Part shown: positions 55,422-64,000 of the stretch, piece by piece
Position numbering within the stretch: the first letter of the stretch is position 1
Layout: every line of letters begins with the position of its first letter
Source: Candidatus Peregrinibacteria bacterium
GTDB lineage: Bacteria > Patescibacteriota > Gracilibacteria > UBA1369 > UM-FILTER-53-11
Assembly: GCA_016186205.1 (NCBI GenBank)
Contig: JACPMA010000017.1
Location: 80,354 to 144,353 of the forward strand
Length of the DNA: 64,000 nt
Direction of reading: 5' to 3'
Position numbers and translations under genes: made by a program
The notes under the pieces: model-generated
Told to the model about the DNA's origin: nothing
The model's input: only the letters and a program-made list of their open reading frames with translations
Database searches by the model: none

Positions 55422-55673
55422 ATGATTACCCCTAAATCTACAGCACGAAGGAAGAAGGTAAATTTCATGGTTAGCCATGAAATTCTTGTAAAATTGCAAA
55501 TGTGGATTCCTCCCGGAGAGCGGAGTAATTTTGTGAATGGTGCATTAGAAAGTGCTATCTTAAGATATAAAAGAGAGAAGGCTTTTCAGGCAATGGATGA
55601 GCTACGAAAGAAAGCAAACATAAAAACCACGGATGCAGAAATTATACGATTAAAAAACTATGGACGTTCCTAA
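55422..55673 (+). CDS. RHH-type antitoxin (VapB-like)
   Basis: The 83-residue protein has a ribbon-helix-helix-like region (KKVNFMVSHEILVKLQMWIPPGERSNFVNGALESAILRYKREK) and a charged C-terminal arm (AMDELRKKANIKTTDAEIIRLKNYG) that would occupy the toxin. It overlaps the PIN-domain gene by 14 bp. Position and size, more than sequence, identify it as the antitoxin. Confidence 0.75.
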   Translation: MITPKSTARRKKVNFMVSHEILVKLQMWIPPGERSNFVNGALESAILRYKREKAFQAMDELRKKANIKTTDAEIIRLKNYGRS

Positions 55674-56094
55674 AATTTATATTGCCGACGCGTCTGTTTT
55701 AATCAAGTGGGCTGTTGCCGAGGTGGAAAATTTAACGGAGGCTAATATATTTAGAAATGATTTTTTAAACGCAAGAATCAAAATAATTCTTCCTGGTCAT
55801 TGTTTGCCGGAGGTTGCCAATTACTTCGGAAGAAAAGCTCAACATATTGCCGTCTCGTTTCTATCCTTTCTTATAACATCTGATATTGAAGAAAATTGTT
55901 TAACGTTTCCAGAAATTTCGATCGCCTTTAAACTTATGAAAAAGTATCCTGGAATTTCATTTTACGATGCTTCCTATCACACACTAGCCATGCAGGAAAA
56001 TGGTGTATTTATTACCGCTGATGAGAAATATTACCGTAAAACAAAAAAAGAAGGCCATATCATGCTCTTGAAAGACTACGGTAAGAGGCGGTAG
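55660..56094 (+). CDS. vapC: PIN-domain toxin (VapC-like)
   Basis: The 144-residue PIN nuclease has the first acidic residue in YIADASVLIKW, a glutamate in LPGHCLPEVANYF, and the later acidic pair in ISFYDASYHTLAM and FITADEKY. VapC toxins cut tRNA or rRNA. The module lies between tnaA and pyrE; pyrE begins 10 bp after it, so it may be expressed from the same transcript. Confidence 0.88.
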   Translation: MDVPKIYIADASVLIKWAVAEVENLTEANIFRNDFLNARIKIILPGHCLPEVANYFGRKAQHIAVSFLSFLITSDIEENCLTFPEISIAFKLMKKYPGISFYDASYHTLAMQENGVFITADEKYYRKTKKEGHIMLLKDYGKRR

Positions 56095-56104
56095 ACTGCT
56101 TCCG

Positions 56105-56737
56105 ATGGGAAAAGCTCAAGAGATTGCGGAAATTCTGCTCGACATTGGAGCCGTGAAAGTTAGCATGAATCCGCCATTTACGTGGACCTCCGGAATTAAA
56201 TCGCCGGTTTATTGCGATAACCGAAAGCTCATCTCCTATCCTAAACAGCGGCAGAAAATTGTGGATGGTTTTGTGGATATGTTGAAGGCGGCAAATTTTG
56301 ATCCGGAATATATAGGAGGCACAGCAACAGCCGCAATTCCGTGGGCGGCATTTTTGGCTTATGAATTAAAACTGCCTATGATTTATATCCGGCCGGAAAA
56401 AAAAGAACACGGCGCGGGAAAACAGGTTGAGGGTGATTTGCCAACAGGAAAGCGCGTACTAATCGTGGAAGATTTAATTTCGACCGGCGGCTCGAGCGTG
56501 AATGCCGCGCGCGCAGTGCAAACAGAATGCAAAGGCGTTGTGGCGGATATTTTTGCGATTGTGACATGGGAGCTTGAAGAATCGAAAAAACAATTTACAG
56601 ATGCCGGATTGAAACTTTCCACGCTCACGAATTTTTCAAGCATTATCGGTTTGGCGCTTGAACGCGGTGTTATTTCAAAAGAAGAATGGGAGAAAATTTT
56701 AGAATTTAAAACCTCTCCGCGGAAATGGAATCCGTGA
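56105..56737 (+). CDS. pyrE: Orotate phosphoribosyltransferase
   Basis: The 210-residue protein has FTWTSGIKSPVYCDNRKLISYP, YIGGTATAAIPWAAFLA, IRPEKKEHGAGKQVEG (the catalytic-loop lysine and histidine) and the PRPP loop VLIVEDLISTGGSS. It joins orotate to PRPP to give OMP. The next step, pyrF, is 535 bp downstream past an unknown gene. Confidence 0.95.
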   Translation: MGKAQEIAEILLDIGAVKVSMNPPFTWTSGIKSPVYCDNRKLISYPKQRQKIVDGFVDMLKAANFDPEYIGGTATAAIPWAAFLAYELKLPMIYIRPEKKEHGAGKQVEGDLPTGKRVLIVEDLISTGGSSVNAARAVQTECKGVVADIFAIVTWELEESKKQFTDAGLKLSTLTNFSSIIGLALERGVISKEEWEKILEFKTSPRKWNP

Positions 56738-56801
56738 GCGAATTTCATTTTGCTTTTTTATTTATTATGTACTAGGGTTAAATACCGTAATAAATATTTA
56801 T

Positions 56802-57266
56802 ATGACAGATATAGCTTTTGCTGAACCCGCGAGTCCTCCATCGTTAGATGATATTGCCAGTGGAAGATCTGTAAATTATGCTCTGCGAAATCAAGATGCT
56901 TTGAACCTTTTATTGCAAGAGGTGAGAGGAGGCCGATATTCTATGGATGATTTGAGAATTGCTTTTGCCAAAGGATTGGAAAAAGCGTTAGAAGATACAA
57001 ATAGAAGGCTTGACGATCAATGTCAGCGCCAAGCAGCATCTATAGAACTAGTCAAACAAAATGTGCAACGCGGATACAGTGCAATGATTGCAGCCATAAG
57101 ATCTGGATCCCCAATTGCTATTGGAAAAGCAGTGTTGCCTGGAGTACCTGATAGGCCAGTAATGCAAGCAGTATACGCCACCACAAAAATACCACAGGAA
57201 ATTAATCCAGTAGTGGAAGATTGGATTGTTGAAGATGGAAAACCTGTCGATGATGAATTATACTAA
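56802..57266 (+). CDS. Hypothetical protein between pyrE and pyrF
   Basis: The 154-residue soluble protein is mostly helical, with an N-terminal Pro/Ser/Ala stretch and LRIAFAKGLEKALEDTNRRLDDQCQRQAASIELVKQNVQ in the centre. The C-terminus is acidic (VVEDWIVEDGKPVDDELY). I recognise no family. Codon choice looks more AT-rich than in the pyr genes, which suggests separate origin (impression, not calculated). It ends 5 bp before pyrF. Confidence 0.55.
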   Translation: MTDIAFAEPASPPSLDDIASGRSVNYALRNQDALNLLLQEVRGGRYSMDDLRIAFAKGLEKALEDTNRRLDDQCQRQAASIELVKQNVQRGYSAMIAAIRSGSPIAIGKAVLPGVPDRPVMQAVYATTKIPQEINPVVEDWIVEDGKPVDDELY

Positions 57267-57271
57267 GTGTA

Positions 57272-58144
57272 GTGCAAATAAAAATTCACTTTGCCGACCG
57301 ACTTATCGCCGCCATTAAGCAAAAAGGCGCTCCGATTTGCGTGGGCTTAGATCCGCGCCTGGAGCAAATTCCATCTTTTATTAAGAAAGGGAAAACTTTT
57401 GAGGCTGCAGCAGAGGCGATTTTGGATTTTAATAAAGGAATTATAGATGCCGTGCATGATCTTGTACCTGCGGTAAAACCGCAATTTGCGTTTTATCTTC
57501 AATACGGATTTTCCGGCGTGCGGGCGTTTGAAGAAACTTGCAAATATGCGCAAGGAAAAGAACTCATTGTGATTGCGGATGCTAAATGTAATGACATCGG
57601 TTCCACGGCAGAGGCGTATGCGAATGCATTTCTCGGTGAAATGGATTGTGATGCAGTAACGGTTAATCCGTATTTGGGATATGACGGAGTGAAGCCGTTT
57701 ATTGAAGTCTGCAAAAAGCGCGGAAAGGGAATTTTTGTTCTTGTAAAAACATCGAATCCTTCGTCAGGCGATTTGCAGGATCTAATGACGGAAGAAAAAT
57801 TCCGCAATTATGAAATTATGGCGCAGCTTTTGGAATCATGGGGCGCTGATGAAGTTGGAAAGTCAGGCTATAGTGCGGTCGGCGCCGTGGTCGGAGCTAC
57901 ATATTCCGATCAAGCAGCGCGGCTGCGTAAGTTAATGCCGCATACCTATTTTTTGGTGCCTGGATACGGCGCGCAGGGCGGTAAAGCAGCGGATGTAAAA
58001 GTTTGTTTTAACAAAGACGGCCTCGGCGCTTTAATAAACTCCAGCCGCGACATTATTTTTGCTTGGCAACGCGAGCATAGCGAGCGCCTTTTTGGGGAAG
58101 CTGCAAGAGAAGCTGTGCTGAAAATGAAGAAAGATTTAAAGTAG
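57272..58144 (+). CDS. pyrF: Orotidine-5'-phosphate decarboxylase (type 2)
   Basis: The 290-residue protein has the long type-2 form (KGAPICVGLDPRLEQIP, VKPQFAFYLQYG) and the catalytic DAKCNDIGSTAEAYANAF, where the usual DxKxxD array is present. VTVNPYLGYDGVKPF and LVPGYGAQGG follow. It makes UMP from OMP. The start is GTG 57272; no ATG is near the family start. It overlaps the convergent rsmA by 9 bp. Confidence 0.94.
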   Translation: MQIKIHFADRLIAAIKQKGAPICVGLDPRLEQIPSFIKKGKTFEAAAEAILDFNKGIIDAVHDLVPAVKPQFAFYLQYGFSGVRAFEETCKYAQGKELIVIADAKCNDIGSTAEAYANAFLGEMDCDAVTVNPYLGYDGVKPFIEVCKKRGKGIFVLVKTSNPSSGDLQDLMTEEKFRNYEIMAQLLESWGADEVGKSGYSAVGAVVGATYSDQAARLRKLMPHTYFLVPGYGAQGGKAADVKVCFNKDGLGALINSSRDIIFAWQREHSERLFGEAAREAVLKMKKDLK

Positions 58145-58876
58145 CATATTCCATTCTTCAATGGTGAGCGTTTCCGCGCGGCGGGTTTCTTCAATGCCGG
58201 TTTTTTTGAGGAGTTCTGGCGACAACAGATTCCGTAGCATTTTGCGTTTTTGGGAAAAACCTTTATGAATGAGGCGGAAAAATTCGTCTAAATTTGTTGG
58301 GAGTTCTTTTTTTTGAAATTCAATTTTTATAATAGCGGAGTCGACTTTTGGCACTGGTTTGAAATTATTCCGCGAGACAGTTGCAATAATGCGCGGACTT
58401 CCGAAAGTCTGTACATGCAACGCAAGCACATTCATTCGAGGCGGCTTAGCACAGATTTTTTGCGCAACCTCTTTTTGGACGAGGAGCACGGCGCGTTTCG
58501 GGAGATTTTTCGGATTTTCACGGATAAAGTGGTCGAGTAGCGGGGAAGTGATGGAATATGGAATATTCGCCACAAGGCAGTACGGTTCTTTCGGCGGCGG
58601 CACTTTCAGCGCGTCGGCATGGATTAATTTAAGATTGCTTTGTTCGCTAAAGCTCCCTCGCAATGACAAGTATAGAGTGCGGTCCTTTTCGATGGCGATC
58701 ACGCGACGAGCGCAGGCGAGGAGCGTTTTTGTAAGAATTCCGAAGCCAGGCCCGACTTCGACAACTGTTTCAATCCCTTTCAAATCCGCGGCTTCAATAA
58801 TTTTTTGAACCACCCGCGGATTTATGAGGAAATTCTGGCCGAGTGATTTTCTGGGATGGAATTTCTTAATATCCAT
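58136..58876 (-). CDS. rsmA: 16S rRNA (adenine1518/1519-N6) dimethyltransferase
   Basis: The 246-residue protein has [29 protein letters not shown] (SAM loop), VIAIEKDRTL, LIHADALKV and the catalytic NIPYSITSPLL (NIPY), then VPKVDSAIIKI. It methylates two adenines near the 3' end of 16S rRNA. Between VIAIEKDRTL and LIHADAL the residues YLSLRGSFSEQS are encoded by a dispersed-type palindromic repeat. It overlaps the P-ATPase gene by 55 bp at its start. Confidence 0.93.
   Translation of the reverse strand: MDIKKFHPRKSLGQNFLINPRVVQKIIEAADLKGIETVVEVGPGFGILTKTLLACARRVIAIEKDRTLYLSLRGSFSEQSNLKLIHADALKVPPPKEPYCLVANIPYSITSPLLDHFIRENPKNLPKRAVLLVQKEVAQKICAKPPRMNVLALHVQTFGSPRIIATVSRNNFKPVPKVDSAIIKIEFQKKELPTNLDEFFRLIHKGFSQKRKMLRNLLSPELLKKTGIEETRRAETLTIEEWNMLL
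58632..58668. repeat. CATTGCGAGG-type palindromic repeat inside rsmA
   Basis: Paired arms ATTGC/GCAAT (58634-58638 with 58660-58664) and GCTTT/AAAGC (58637-58641 with 58649-58653) enclose GTTCGCT. On the rsmA strand it reads TGTCATTGCGAGGGAGC, a sequence I know, from memory, as a dispersed repeat in many bacteria. It is translated in frame. Confidence 0.65.
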
Positions 58877-61545
58877 TTTCGCGCTTCTTCAATAAAAAGT
58901 ATGCTGAATGAAATACCGCTAAGCACAAGCCAGCTTTTAAGATCGATAGCGGTGGTTTTTAGATATTGGTGAAAGAAGGGGAGTTGCACGAGCGCAATCG
59001 TAGTTACAACCGTGAAGAGCACGGCTCCGATGAGATACCAATTTTCAAAAAATTTCATGCGGAATAATGAAAGAGTTATGCTCCGGCAATTGAATGCGTG
59101 AACCATTTGGATGAATGTAAGAATAATGAAGGCCATGGTTGAGGCTTGTATATAAGCAGAAGAATCAAGATCGAGAGATTGGCCGAATCGCCATCCGCTC
59201 GCATAGAGACCCCATAAGAAAACCGCCATGGTAACGAGGCCTTTCCATGTTCCGTTCACGATGCATCTTTTAATAAAAGGCCATTCCATGATTTTCGTAT
59301 CCGGCTTGCGCGGCGGCCGTTCCAAAATATCGCGCTCAACCGGCTCAACAGCCAGCGCGAGCGAAGGGAACACGTCAGTTAACGTGTTAATAATGAGCAT
59401 AAAAACAGCCGTGAGCGGCGCTGGCATTCCAAGAAAAATAGTTGAAAATACCGCAAAAACCTCTCCGATATTCGCTGAAAAAATAAAATATATAAATTTT
59501 TTCATATTTTCATAAATCGTACGGCCTTCAATAACCGCAGTCACAATAGTACCGAAACTGTCATCCGTCAGAACCATGTTGGCCGCCTCTTTACTGACAT
59601 CGGTACCGGTAATGCCCATAGCAACGCCGATATCAGCGCGTTTAAGAGCCGGCGCGTCATTCACACCGTCGCCGGTAACAGCTACGATTTCGCCAGTCTG
59701 TTTTAGCGTTTGAACAATGCGGAGTTTATGCTCCGGACTCACGCGCGCAAAAATCGTTTCCTGTCCGGGCGCAAGCAGCTTTGTCAATTTCTCATCAGAA
59801 AGCGTATTAAGCGTTTCTCCGGTAATAATATTAACCCCGTATGATTTTGCAAGCCCGAGTTCTTTCGCGATTGCATGAGCGGTGAGTCCATGATCACCGG
59901 TGATAATAAAGACCCGAATGCCGGATTTATGCGTGAGTTTTACCGCTTCTTTCACTTCTTCGCGCGGAGGATCGATCATTCCTACAAGACCTAAGAAAAT
60001 AAGATCGTTTTCAATATCTTCTTTCCGATATTTTTTCTGTATTTCTTTTGAAAGAGGTTTATAGGCAATGGCGATGGTGCGCAGAGCGCGATTGGCCATT
60101 AGCTCGGTTTGTTTTTCGATTTTTGACCGCTGTTCATGGCTCATATTTGAACATAGAGGAAGCAAAGTATCCGGCGCTCCTTTTACATATGCTGTTATTT
60201 CTTTAGTCTCCATTTCTTGAACAATGACCGACATGCGTTTTCTGGCTGAATCAAATGGAATTTCAAAAAGACGTTTATGTTTTTCGTAGGTGCCGTCTAA
60301 TGGAATACCGGCTTTTTCCGCAAGCGTGATAAGCGCGCCTTCGGTTGGATCGCCGAGCACGCGCCACTGGCCGTCATTATTGGTGAGACGTGCGTTGTTG
60401 CATAAACTTGCCGCTCTTATGAACATTTCGAATCGTTTATAGAAATCCGGTTTGCGCGAAACGATGTATGCTAAATCTTTCTTTTGATATTCGAAATAAT
60501 CCGGTGATGCCGAATGCAGATAGTGAATGGAAAATGTGCCTTCTGGTTCGTATCCCACTCCCTGCACGGCAATTTCATAATCATCAATCATCATTTCTTT
60601 TACAGTCATTTCGTTTTTTGTGAGCGTGCCGGTTTTATCCGAGCAAATGACTGTTGTGGAACCGAGCGTTTCCACGGAAGAAAGCTGTTTCACAATCGCA
60701 TTTTTCTTCGCCATACGCTGCACGCCGATGGCAAGAGCTACGGTAATGGTTGCCGGAAGACCTTCCGGCACCGCCGCGACCGCCACCGATACTGCAAAAA
60801 GTAATGTATCAATAATGGCGCGTCCCTGCGCAAAAACTCCAACAAGAAATAATATGGCGGAAATGCCTATGGTTACTTTTCCAACAAACAGCCCGATATG
60901 GGCAAGTTCTTTTTGGAGCGGACTTTTGTCTTTTTTGGTTTCCGTGGTGAGTGCTGCAATTTTTCCGAATTCCGTGCGCATGCCGGTTTTGGTGACAATT
61001 GCTTTTCCGGTTCCAGCGACGATCTGGGTTCCCATGAAAAGTTTGTTATTTTTTTCCGTATCTTTTTCAACCGGAACAGATTCGCCCGTGAGAATGGATT
61101 CATCAATGCGTATTTCATTGGACTCAAGAATTTCCGCATCTGCGCTGATTTTATCTCCCTCGGCTAAAATGATTATATCGCCAGGCACCAAGCGGTCAGC
61201 TTCGATGAGCATTTCTTTGCCGTCGCGCACGACGCGCGCTTTTGGAGAAAGAAGTTTTTTGAGCGCTTCAATGGCTTTTTCAGCTTTGAATTCCTGTAAA
61301 AATCCGATAATTGCATTGATAAAAACGATGACGATTATAATGGTGGCATCTATTTTTTCATCCGCAAAATAGGCAAAAACCGATGCCACAATCAGGATGA
61401 TGACCATGAAATCTTTAAATTGGCCGAGAAATTGGAGCAGGAGCGGCGTGCGTTTTTTTCCTTCAATTATATTCGGACCAAACTCAACTAGTAGTTTTTC
61501 TGCATTTTCTGTAGTGAGTCCTATTTTAGTTTTTTCTTTCGCCAT
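58822..61545 (-). CDS. P-type cation (Ca2+-type, P2) ATPase
   Basis: The 907-residue protein has an N-terminal cation-ATPase domain ([16 protein letters not shown]), the actuator motif [12 protein letters not shown] and transmembrane helix 4 with [13 protein letters not shown]. The phosphorylation site is [38 protein letters not shown] and [21 protein letters not shown] follow, then a six-helix C-terminal membrane domain ([16 protein letters not shown]). PEGLP and the domain order fit SERCA/PMR1-like calcium pumps. It overlaps trmD by 25 bp and rsmA by 55 bp. Confidence 0.93.
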   Translation of the reverse strand: MAKEKTKIGLTTENAEKLLVEFGPNIIEGKKRTPLLLQFLGQFKDFMVIILIVASVFAYFADEKIDATIIIVIVFINAIIGFLQEFKAEKAIEALKKLLSPKARVVRDGKEMLIEADRLVPGDIIILAEGDKISADAEILESNEIRIDESILTGESVPVEKDTEKNNKLFMGTQIVAGTGKAIVTKTGMRTEFGKIAALTTETKKDKSPLQKELAHIGLFVGKVTIGISAILFLVGVFAQGRAIIDTLLFAVSVAVAAVPEGLPATITVALAIGVQRMAKKNAIVKQLSSVETLGSTTVICSDKTGTLTKNEMTVKEMMIDDYEIAVQGVGYEPEGTFSIHYLHSASPDYFEYQKKDLAYIVSRKPDFYKRFEMFIRAASLCNNARLTNNDGQWRVLGDPTEGALITLAEKAGIPLDGTYEKHKRLFEIPFDSARKRMSVIVQEMETKEITAYVKGAPDTLLPLCSNMSHEQRSKIEKQTELMANRALRTIAIAYKPLSKEIQKKYRKEDIENDLIFLGLVGMIDPPREEVKEAVKLTHKSGIRVFIITGDHGLTAHAIAKELGLAKSYGVNIITGETLNTLSDEKLTKLLAPGQETIFARVSPEHKLRIVQTLKQTGEIVAVTGDGVNDAPALKRADIGVAMGITGTDVSKEAANMVLTDDSFGTIVTAVIEGRTIYENMKKFIYFIFSANIGEVFAVFSTIFLGMPAPLTAVFMLIINTLTDVFPSLALAVEPVERDILERPPRKPDTKIMEWPFIKRCIVNGTWKGLVTMAVFLWGLYASGWRFGQSLDLDSSAYIQASTMAFIILTFIQMVHAFNCRSITLSLFRMKFFENWYLIGAVLFTVVTTIALVQLPFFHQYLKTTAIDLKSWLVLSGISFSILFIEEARKWILRNSIPENHSARISS

Positions 61546-62168
61546 GCGTTTATTTTAGCATGGTCGCCCGTGAGGAGAATGGGCGGAACCTTCAATCCTT
61601 GAAATTCGCGCGGCTTAGTATAATGCGGATATTCTTTTTTGCCGTTTAGCGCTTCGGTAAAGGAATCTTCATGAGCTGAACGTTCATCGCCCAAAGCGCC
61701 TGGCAAAAGACGGGTTATTGCGTCAATGATGACCATAGCCGGCAGTTCACCGCCTGTAAGCACATAATTTCCAATGGAAATTTCTTCATCCACGCACAGT
61801 TTTCGTATGCGTTCATCAATTCCTTCATAGCGGCCGCAAAGCAAAATAAGCCCTGGTTTTTTTGCCAGCCGTTTCGCCATTTTATAATCAAAAAGCTTGC
61901 CGGTAGGCGTGAGGTAAATCACAGGCGCGCGGCGATTTTTACGTTTTGCAGCCTTCATACAATCAAAAATCGGCTGCGGCGTCATCACCATGCCTGCTCC
62001 TCCGCCGTAAGGCGTATCATCAACTTTTTTATGTTTATCTTTGCTGTAGGCGCGGATATCGTGAAACCGGATTTTAATAATTTTCTTTTTCTGTTCGCGC
62101 CAAAGAATACTGTCTTCTAAATACGAATCCAGCAAGTGCGGAAATATCGTTAAAACATCAAATACCAT
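61521..62168 (-). CDS. trmD: tRNA (guanine37-N1)-methyltransferase
   Basis: The 215-residue SPOUT-fold enzyme has the N-terminal [39 protein letters not shown], the SAM knot [14 protein letters not shown] with [29 protein letters not shown], and [10 protein letters not shown]. It methylates G37 of tRNAs reading CNN codons. It follows rpsI by one base and probably belongs to the ribosomal-protein operon. Confidence 0.95.
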   Translation of the reverse strand: MVFDVLTIFPHLLDSYLEDSILWREQKKKIIKIRFHDIRAYSKDKHKKVDDTPYGGGAGMVMTPQPIFDCMKAAKRKNRRAPVIYLTPTGKLFDYKMAKRLAKKPGLILLCGRYEGIDERIRKLCVDEEISIGNYVLTGGELPAMVIIDAITRLLPGALGDERSAHEDSFTEALNGKKEYPHYTKPREFQGLKVPPILLTGDHAKINAWRKKKLK

Positions 62169-62169
62169 A

Positions 62170-62727
62170 TTAACGTTTCTGCCATTGCGGCGCGCGTCGT
62201 GCTCGCTTGAGGCCGTATTTCTTGCGTTCCTTTACCCGTGAATCGCGCGTAAGATAGCCGAATGGTTTCAAGGTACTTCGAAGGTCAGCTTGATATTCGA
62301 GCAGTGCTTTTGCAATTCCATGGCGGGCTGCTTCTGCTTGCGCATGCACTCCTCCGCCAAAAACTTTTATTGTAATATCGAATTGTTTTTGGGTGTTGGT
62401 AACGCGGAGCGGCGAAAGAACTCTGTCTTGATCGACAAAAAGCGGAAAATAATTTTCAAACGTTCTGTCGTTGATGGTAAGAACGCCTTTGCCGTTTGTA
62501 TACATACGGACGCTTGCAGTGGCAGTTTTTCTCTTTCCGTAAGCATAAAAATAGGTTCCGGATTTTTTTGGCGCTGCTGGCTTTTGTACCGCTGGCTTTG
62601 ACGCTGCCGGTTTTGCAGCCGTGACAGCAGGCGTTTTAGCAGGTTTTGCAACCACTACCGCTTTTAACGGAGCCTTTTTAAGAGCTTTTTTCGGAGTTTC
62701 CTTTTTTTTGGCAGGTACTTTGGCCAT
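62170..62727 (-). CDS. rpsI: 30S ribosomal protein S9 with long Ala/Lys/Pro N-terminal extension
   Basis: The core from about residue 58 ([54 protein letters not shown], and the C-terminal [17 protein letters not shown]) is standard S9; the terminal KR reaches the P-site tRNA. The first 57 residues are low-complexity [23 protein letters not shown] sequence absent from most S9 proteins. ATG 62727 starts the extension, and no nearer start codon fits the core better. The extension may lie on the ribosome surface. Confidence 0.93.
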   Translation of the reverse strand: MAKVPAKKKETPKKALKKAPLKAVVVAKPAKTPAVTAAKPAASKPAVQKPAAPKKSGTYFYAYGKRKTATASVRMYTNGKGVLTINDRTFENYFPLFVDQDRVLSPLRVTNTQKQFDITIKVFGGGVHAQAEAARHGIAKALLEYQADLRSTLKPFGYLTRDSRVKERKKYGLKRARRAPQWQKR

Positions 62728-62752
62728 CCACGCGAACGCAGTGAGCGTTTTA

Positions 62753-63199
62753 TTAAAAAGTAAGAGGTGTCGGCGCTTGAGCTTTATGATTATGTTCCGC
62801 GCCAGGAAACAGATGAAGTTTTTTTATGAGATTTTTGCGGAGCCTATTTCTGGGGAGCATGCCGCGCACCGCATCATATAGCACTTTATCCGGTTTTTTT
62901 GCAAGTACTTCTCGCGCGCTGCGAGACTTGAGCCCGCCGGGATATTTAGTGTGCCAGTAATACAATTTTGTATCAAGTTTATTGCGCGCAAGCCTGATTT
63001 CTTTTGCATGAATCACTACAACATGATCTCCGCAATCAAGCTGCGGAGTGAAATGCGCTTTTCCTTTGCCTCGGAGCAAATTGGCGATTTTCGTAGCCAA
63101 TGGTCCAAGCGTTTTACCCTTGGCATCCACGAGATACCACTTTTTCTCGAGGTCTTTTTCAGTCGGGACGTAAGTTTTTTGGGCTTTTTTTAATTGCAT
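62753..63199 (-). CDS. rplM: 50S ribosomal protein L13
   Basis: The 148-residue protein has KTYVPTEKDLEKKWYLVDAKGKTLGPLATKIANLLRGK, DCGDHVVVIHAKEI and YYWHTKYPGGLKSRSA. AVRGMLPRNRLRKNLIKKLHLFPGAEHNH is also present. This is the complete L13 pattern, placed next to rpsI as in most bacteria. ATG 63199 is the family start. Confidence 0.95.
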   Translation of the reverse strand: MQLKKAQKTYVPTEKDLEKKWYLVDAKGKTLGPLATKIANLLRGKGKAHFTPQLDCGDHVVVIHAKEIRLARNKLDTKLYYWHTKYPGGLKSRSAREVLAKKPDKVLYDAVRGMLPRNRLRKNLIKKLHLFPGAEHNHKAQAPTPLTF

Positions 63200-63200
63200 A

Positions 63201-63563
63201 TTATACAAGTTGAATTTGAACGAGCGAAGCATTATCGCCGCGGCGCATACCGATGCGGGTTATGCGCGTTAAGCCGGAAGTCCGTTTTTCATATTTTGCC
63301 TTTAATTCATCAATGATTTTACGGCGAGCCCCTCCATGCGCGCTGTTGGCGCAATAATTCGGAAGAATGCGAATCGCCTCGCGTTTTTCTTTTGTGCGAA
63401 CGAGCCGCATAAGCCTGTCAAAACGCGAAGAGAGGGCTTTTGCCCGATTTGCCGTAGTGCGCACTGTTTCATAAAGCACGAGATCTGCCACAAGATTTTT
63501 CATGAGTGAATCTCGGTGCGATTTTTTGAGTCCAAGTTTCTTGAGTTTTTTCTGATGACGCAT
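63201..63563 (-). CDS. rplQ: 50S ribosomal protein L17
   Basis: The 120-residue protein has MRHQKKLKKLGLKKSHRDSLMKNLVADLVLYETVRTTANRAKAL and a C-terminal GLTRITRIGMRRGDNASLVQIQLV. The usual MRH..LGR..H pattern is modified to MRHQKKLKKLGLKKSHRDSL. It lies between rpoA and rplM, the standard order. ATG 63563 is chosen over an upstream TTG. Confidence 0.94.
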   Translation of the reverse strand: MRHQKKLKKLGLKKSHRDSLMKNLVADLVLYETVRTTANRAKALSSRFDRLMRLVRTKEKREAIRILPNYCANSAHGGARRKIIDELKAKYEKRTSGLTRITRIGMRRGDNASLVQIQLV

Positions 63564-63600
63564 ACATTGTGCGAAGCACAATTTAAAATTTAAAGCGGAT

Positions 63601-64000
63601 TTAAGCCTCTGACAACTTCAGTCCGCGGTTTTCAAGTGCCGCTTGCACTTCCGTTAAAGCTTTTTTCCCGAATCCGCGGAGATTCGTCAGTTTGCTTTCA
63701 GAGCATTTCGTAAGCATTTCGATCGAACCGATGTCTCCATTGATAAGTGCATTAAGAGTACGCGGAGAAAGGCCCAAAATCTCAATCGGCGTGTATGCTT
63801 CTTGCGTCGGTTTTTTGGCCTCCTCCTCTTTTTCTTTTGCCGTGATTTTCGTAGCATCGGTCATAAAATCCGATTCCACAGCCACTTCAGCCACATTAAA
63901 CAGACTGAAATAAGATTTGAGCACATTGGAAGAAAATTTCAGCGCATCCTCCGGCGTAATCGCTCCATTCGTCTGAATTTCGAGGGTCAGTTTGTCGAGA
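63601..64000 (-). CDS. rpoA: RNA polymerase alpha subunit, C-terminal part (cut by window end)
   Basis: The minus-strand frame stays open to base 64000. It reads the end of the alpha N-terminal domain (KLTLEIQTNGAITPEDALKFSSNVLKSYF) and then the linker. The C-terminal domain is TPIEILGLSPRTLNALINGDIGSIEML, then TNLRGFGKKALTEVQAALENRGLKL, with the NLRGFGKK DNA/UP-element contact segment. The rest of the gene lies beyond the window. It heads the rplQ-rplM-rpsI-trmD run. Confidence 0.94.
   Translation of the reverse strand, partial: LDKLTLEIQTNGAITPEDALKFSSNVLKSYFSLFNVAEVAVESDFMTDATKITAKEKEEEAKKPTQEAYTPIEILGLSPRTLNALINGDIGSIEMLTKCSESKLTNLRGFGKKALTEVQAALENRGLKLSEA

Noticed and set aside
1..64000. 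Possible UGA recoding (Gracilibacteria-type code)
   Set aside because: Many genes end cleanly at TGA (for example at 1523, 13476 and 13835), and no family alignment continues past a TGA.

Overview
The window looks like a chromosomal segment of a Patescibacteria/CPR bacterium. A Peregrinibacteria-like organism that still makes nucleotides, folate and queuosine is my best guess. Support: a cysteine-rich multi-zinc-ribbon protein (48569-50212) of a type I associate with CPR genomes, a split transketolase, many SLH-domain exported proteins, dense packing with short overlaps, and UGA used as an ordinary stop, which argues against the UGA=Gly code of Gracilibacteria/Absconditabacteria. The lineage is an inference; no search could be run.

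Layout. 1-5 kb: truncated beta-propeller protein, XRE regulator, Ni-superoxide dismutase operon (sodN, maturation protease, Ni permease), MscS-like channel, FTR1 iron permease, PRMT-like methyltransferase. 5.9-10.5 kb: tRNA-Trp, PBP2/FtsI, M16 peptidase, ndk. 10.5-19.6 kb: folate genes (pabB, pabC, folP, folK) interleaved with queuosine genes (queD, queF, queE, queC), the N-terminal transketolase subunit and two toxin-antitoxin modules (AbiE, AbrB-Doc). 19.6-30.6 kb: nucleoside phosphorylase, exported proteins, a pentose-phosphate operon (transketolase C-terminal subunit, prs, rpiB, rpe), a small membrane-anchored protein with three GISPEPFGRR repeats, ald, tRNA-Arg(GCG) and a DUF4015-type glycoside hydrolase. 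30.7-43.7 kb: exported coiled-coil protein, uvrB, unknown protein, methyltransferase, DnaQ exonuclease fused to a DinG-like domain without motor motifs, SLH/GH18 protein, metallophosphoesterase, large SLH protein. 43.7-58.1 kb: nearly the whole UMP pathway (carA, pyrB, pyrC, pyrD, pyrK, pyrE, pyrF; carB not present), interrupted by a TrmB regulator, HicAB, VapBC, tryptophanase and unknown genes. 58.1-64 kb: rsmA, Ca2+-type P-ATPase, trmD, rpsI, rplM, rplQ and truncated rpoA, all on the minus strand.

How the parts connect. The pentose-phosphate operon makes PRPP, which pyrE uses for UMP. The pab/fol genes give most of the folate branch and the que genes give preQ1; folE, folB and a tgt/queA pair are not in this window. 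Metal handling (Ni, Fe) and NiSOD sit together in the first 5 kb.

Most unusual: GC-rich palindromic elements are scattered between genes and also inside reading frames that stay open. Affected genes are pabB, the DnaQ/DinG-like gene, a metallophosphoesterase, rsmA, and the 3' ends of two convergent genes. One 203-bp copy has perfect 17-bp terminal inverted repeats ending in TA and, if TA is the target, adds exactly 67 codons. Another family has a 12-base loop core conserved in five places while the flanking stems change in a paired way. No transposase is present. Many start codons lie 6-15 nt after a good -10 box, suggesting frequent leaderless or near-leaderless mRNAs.
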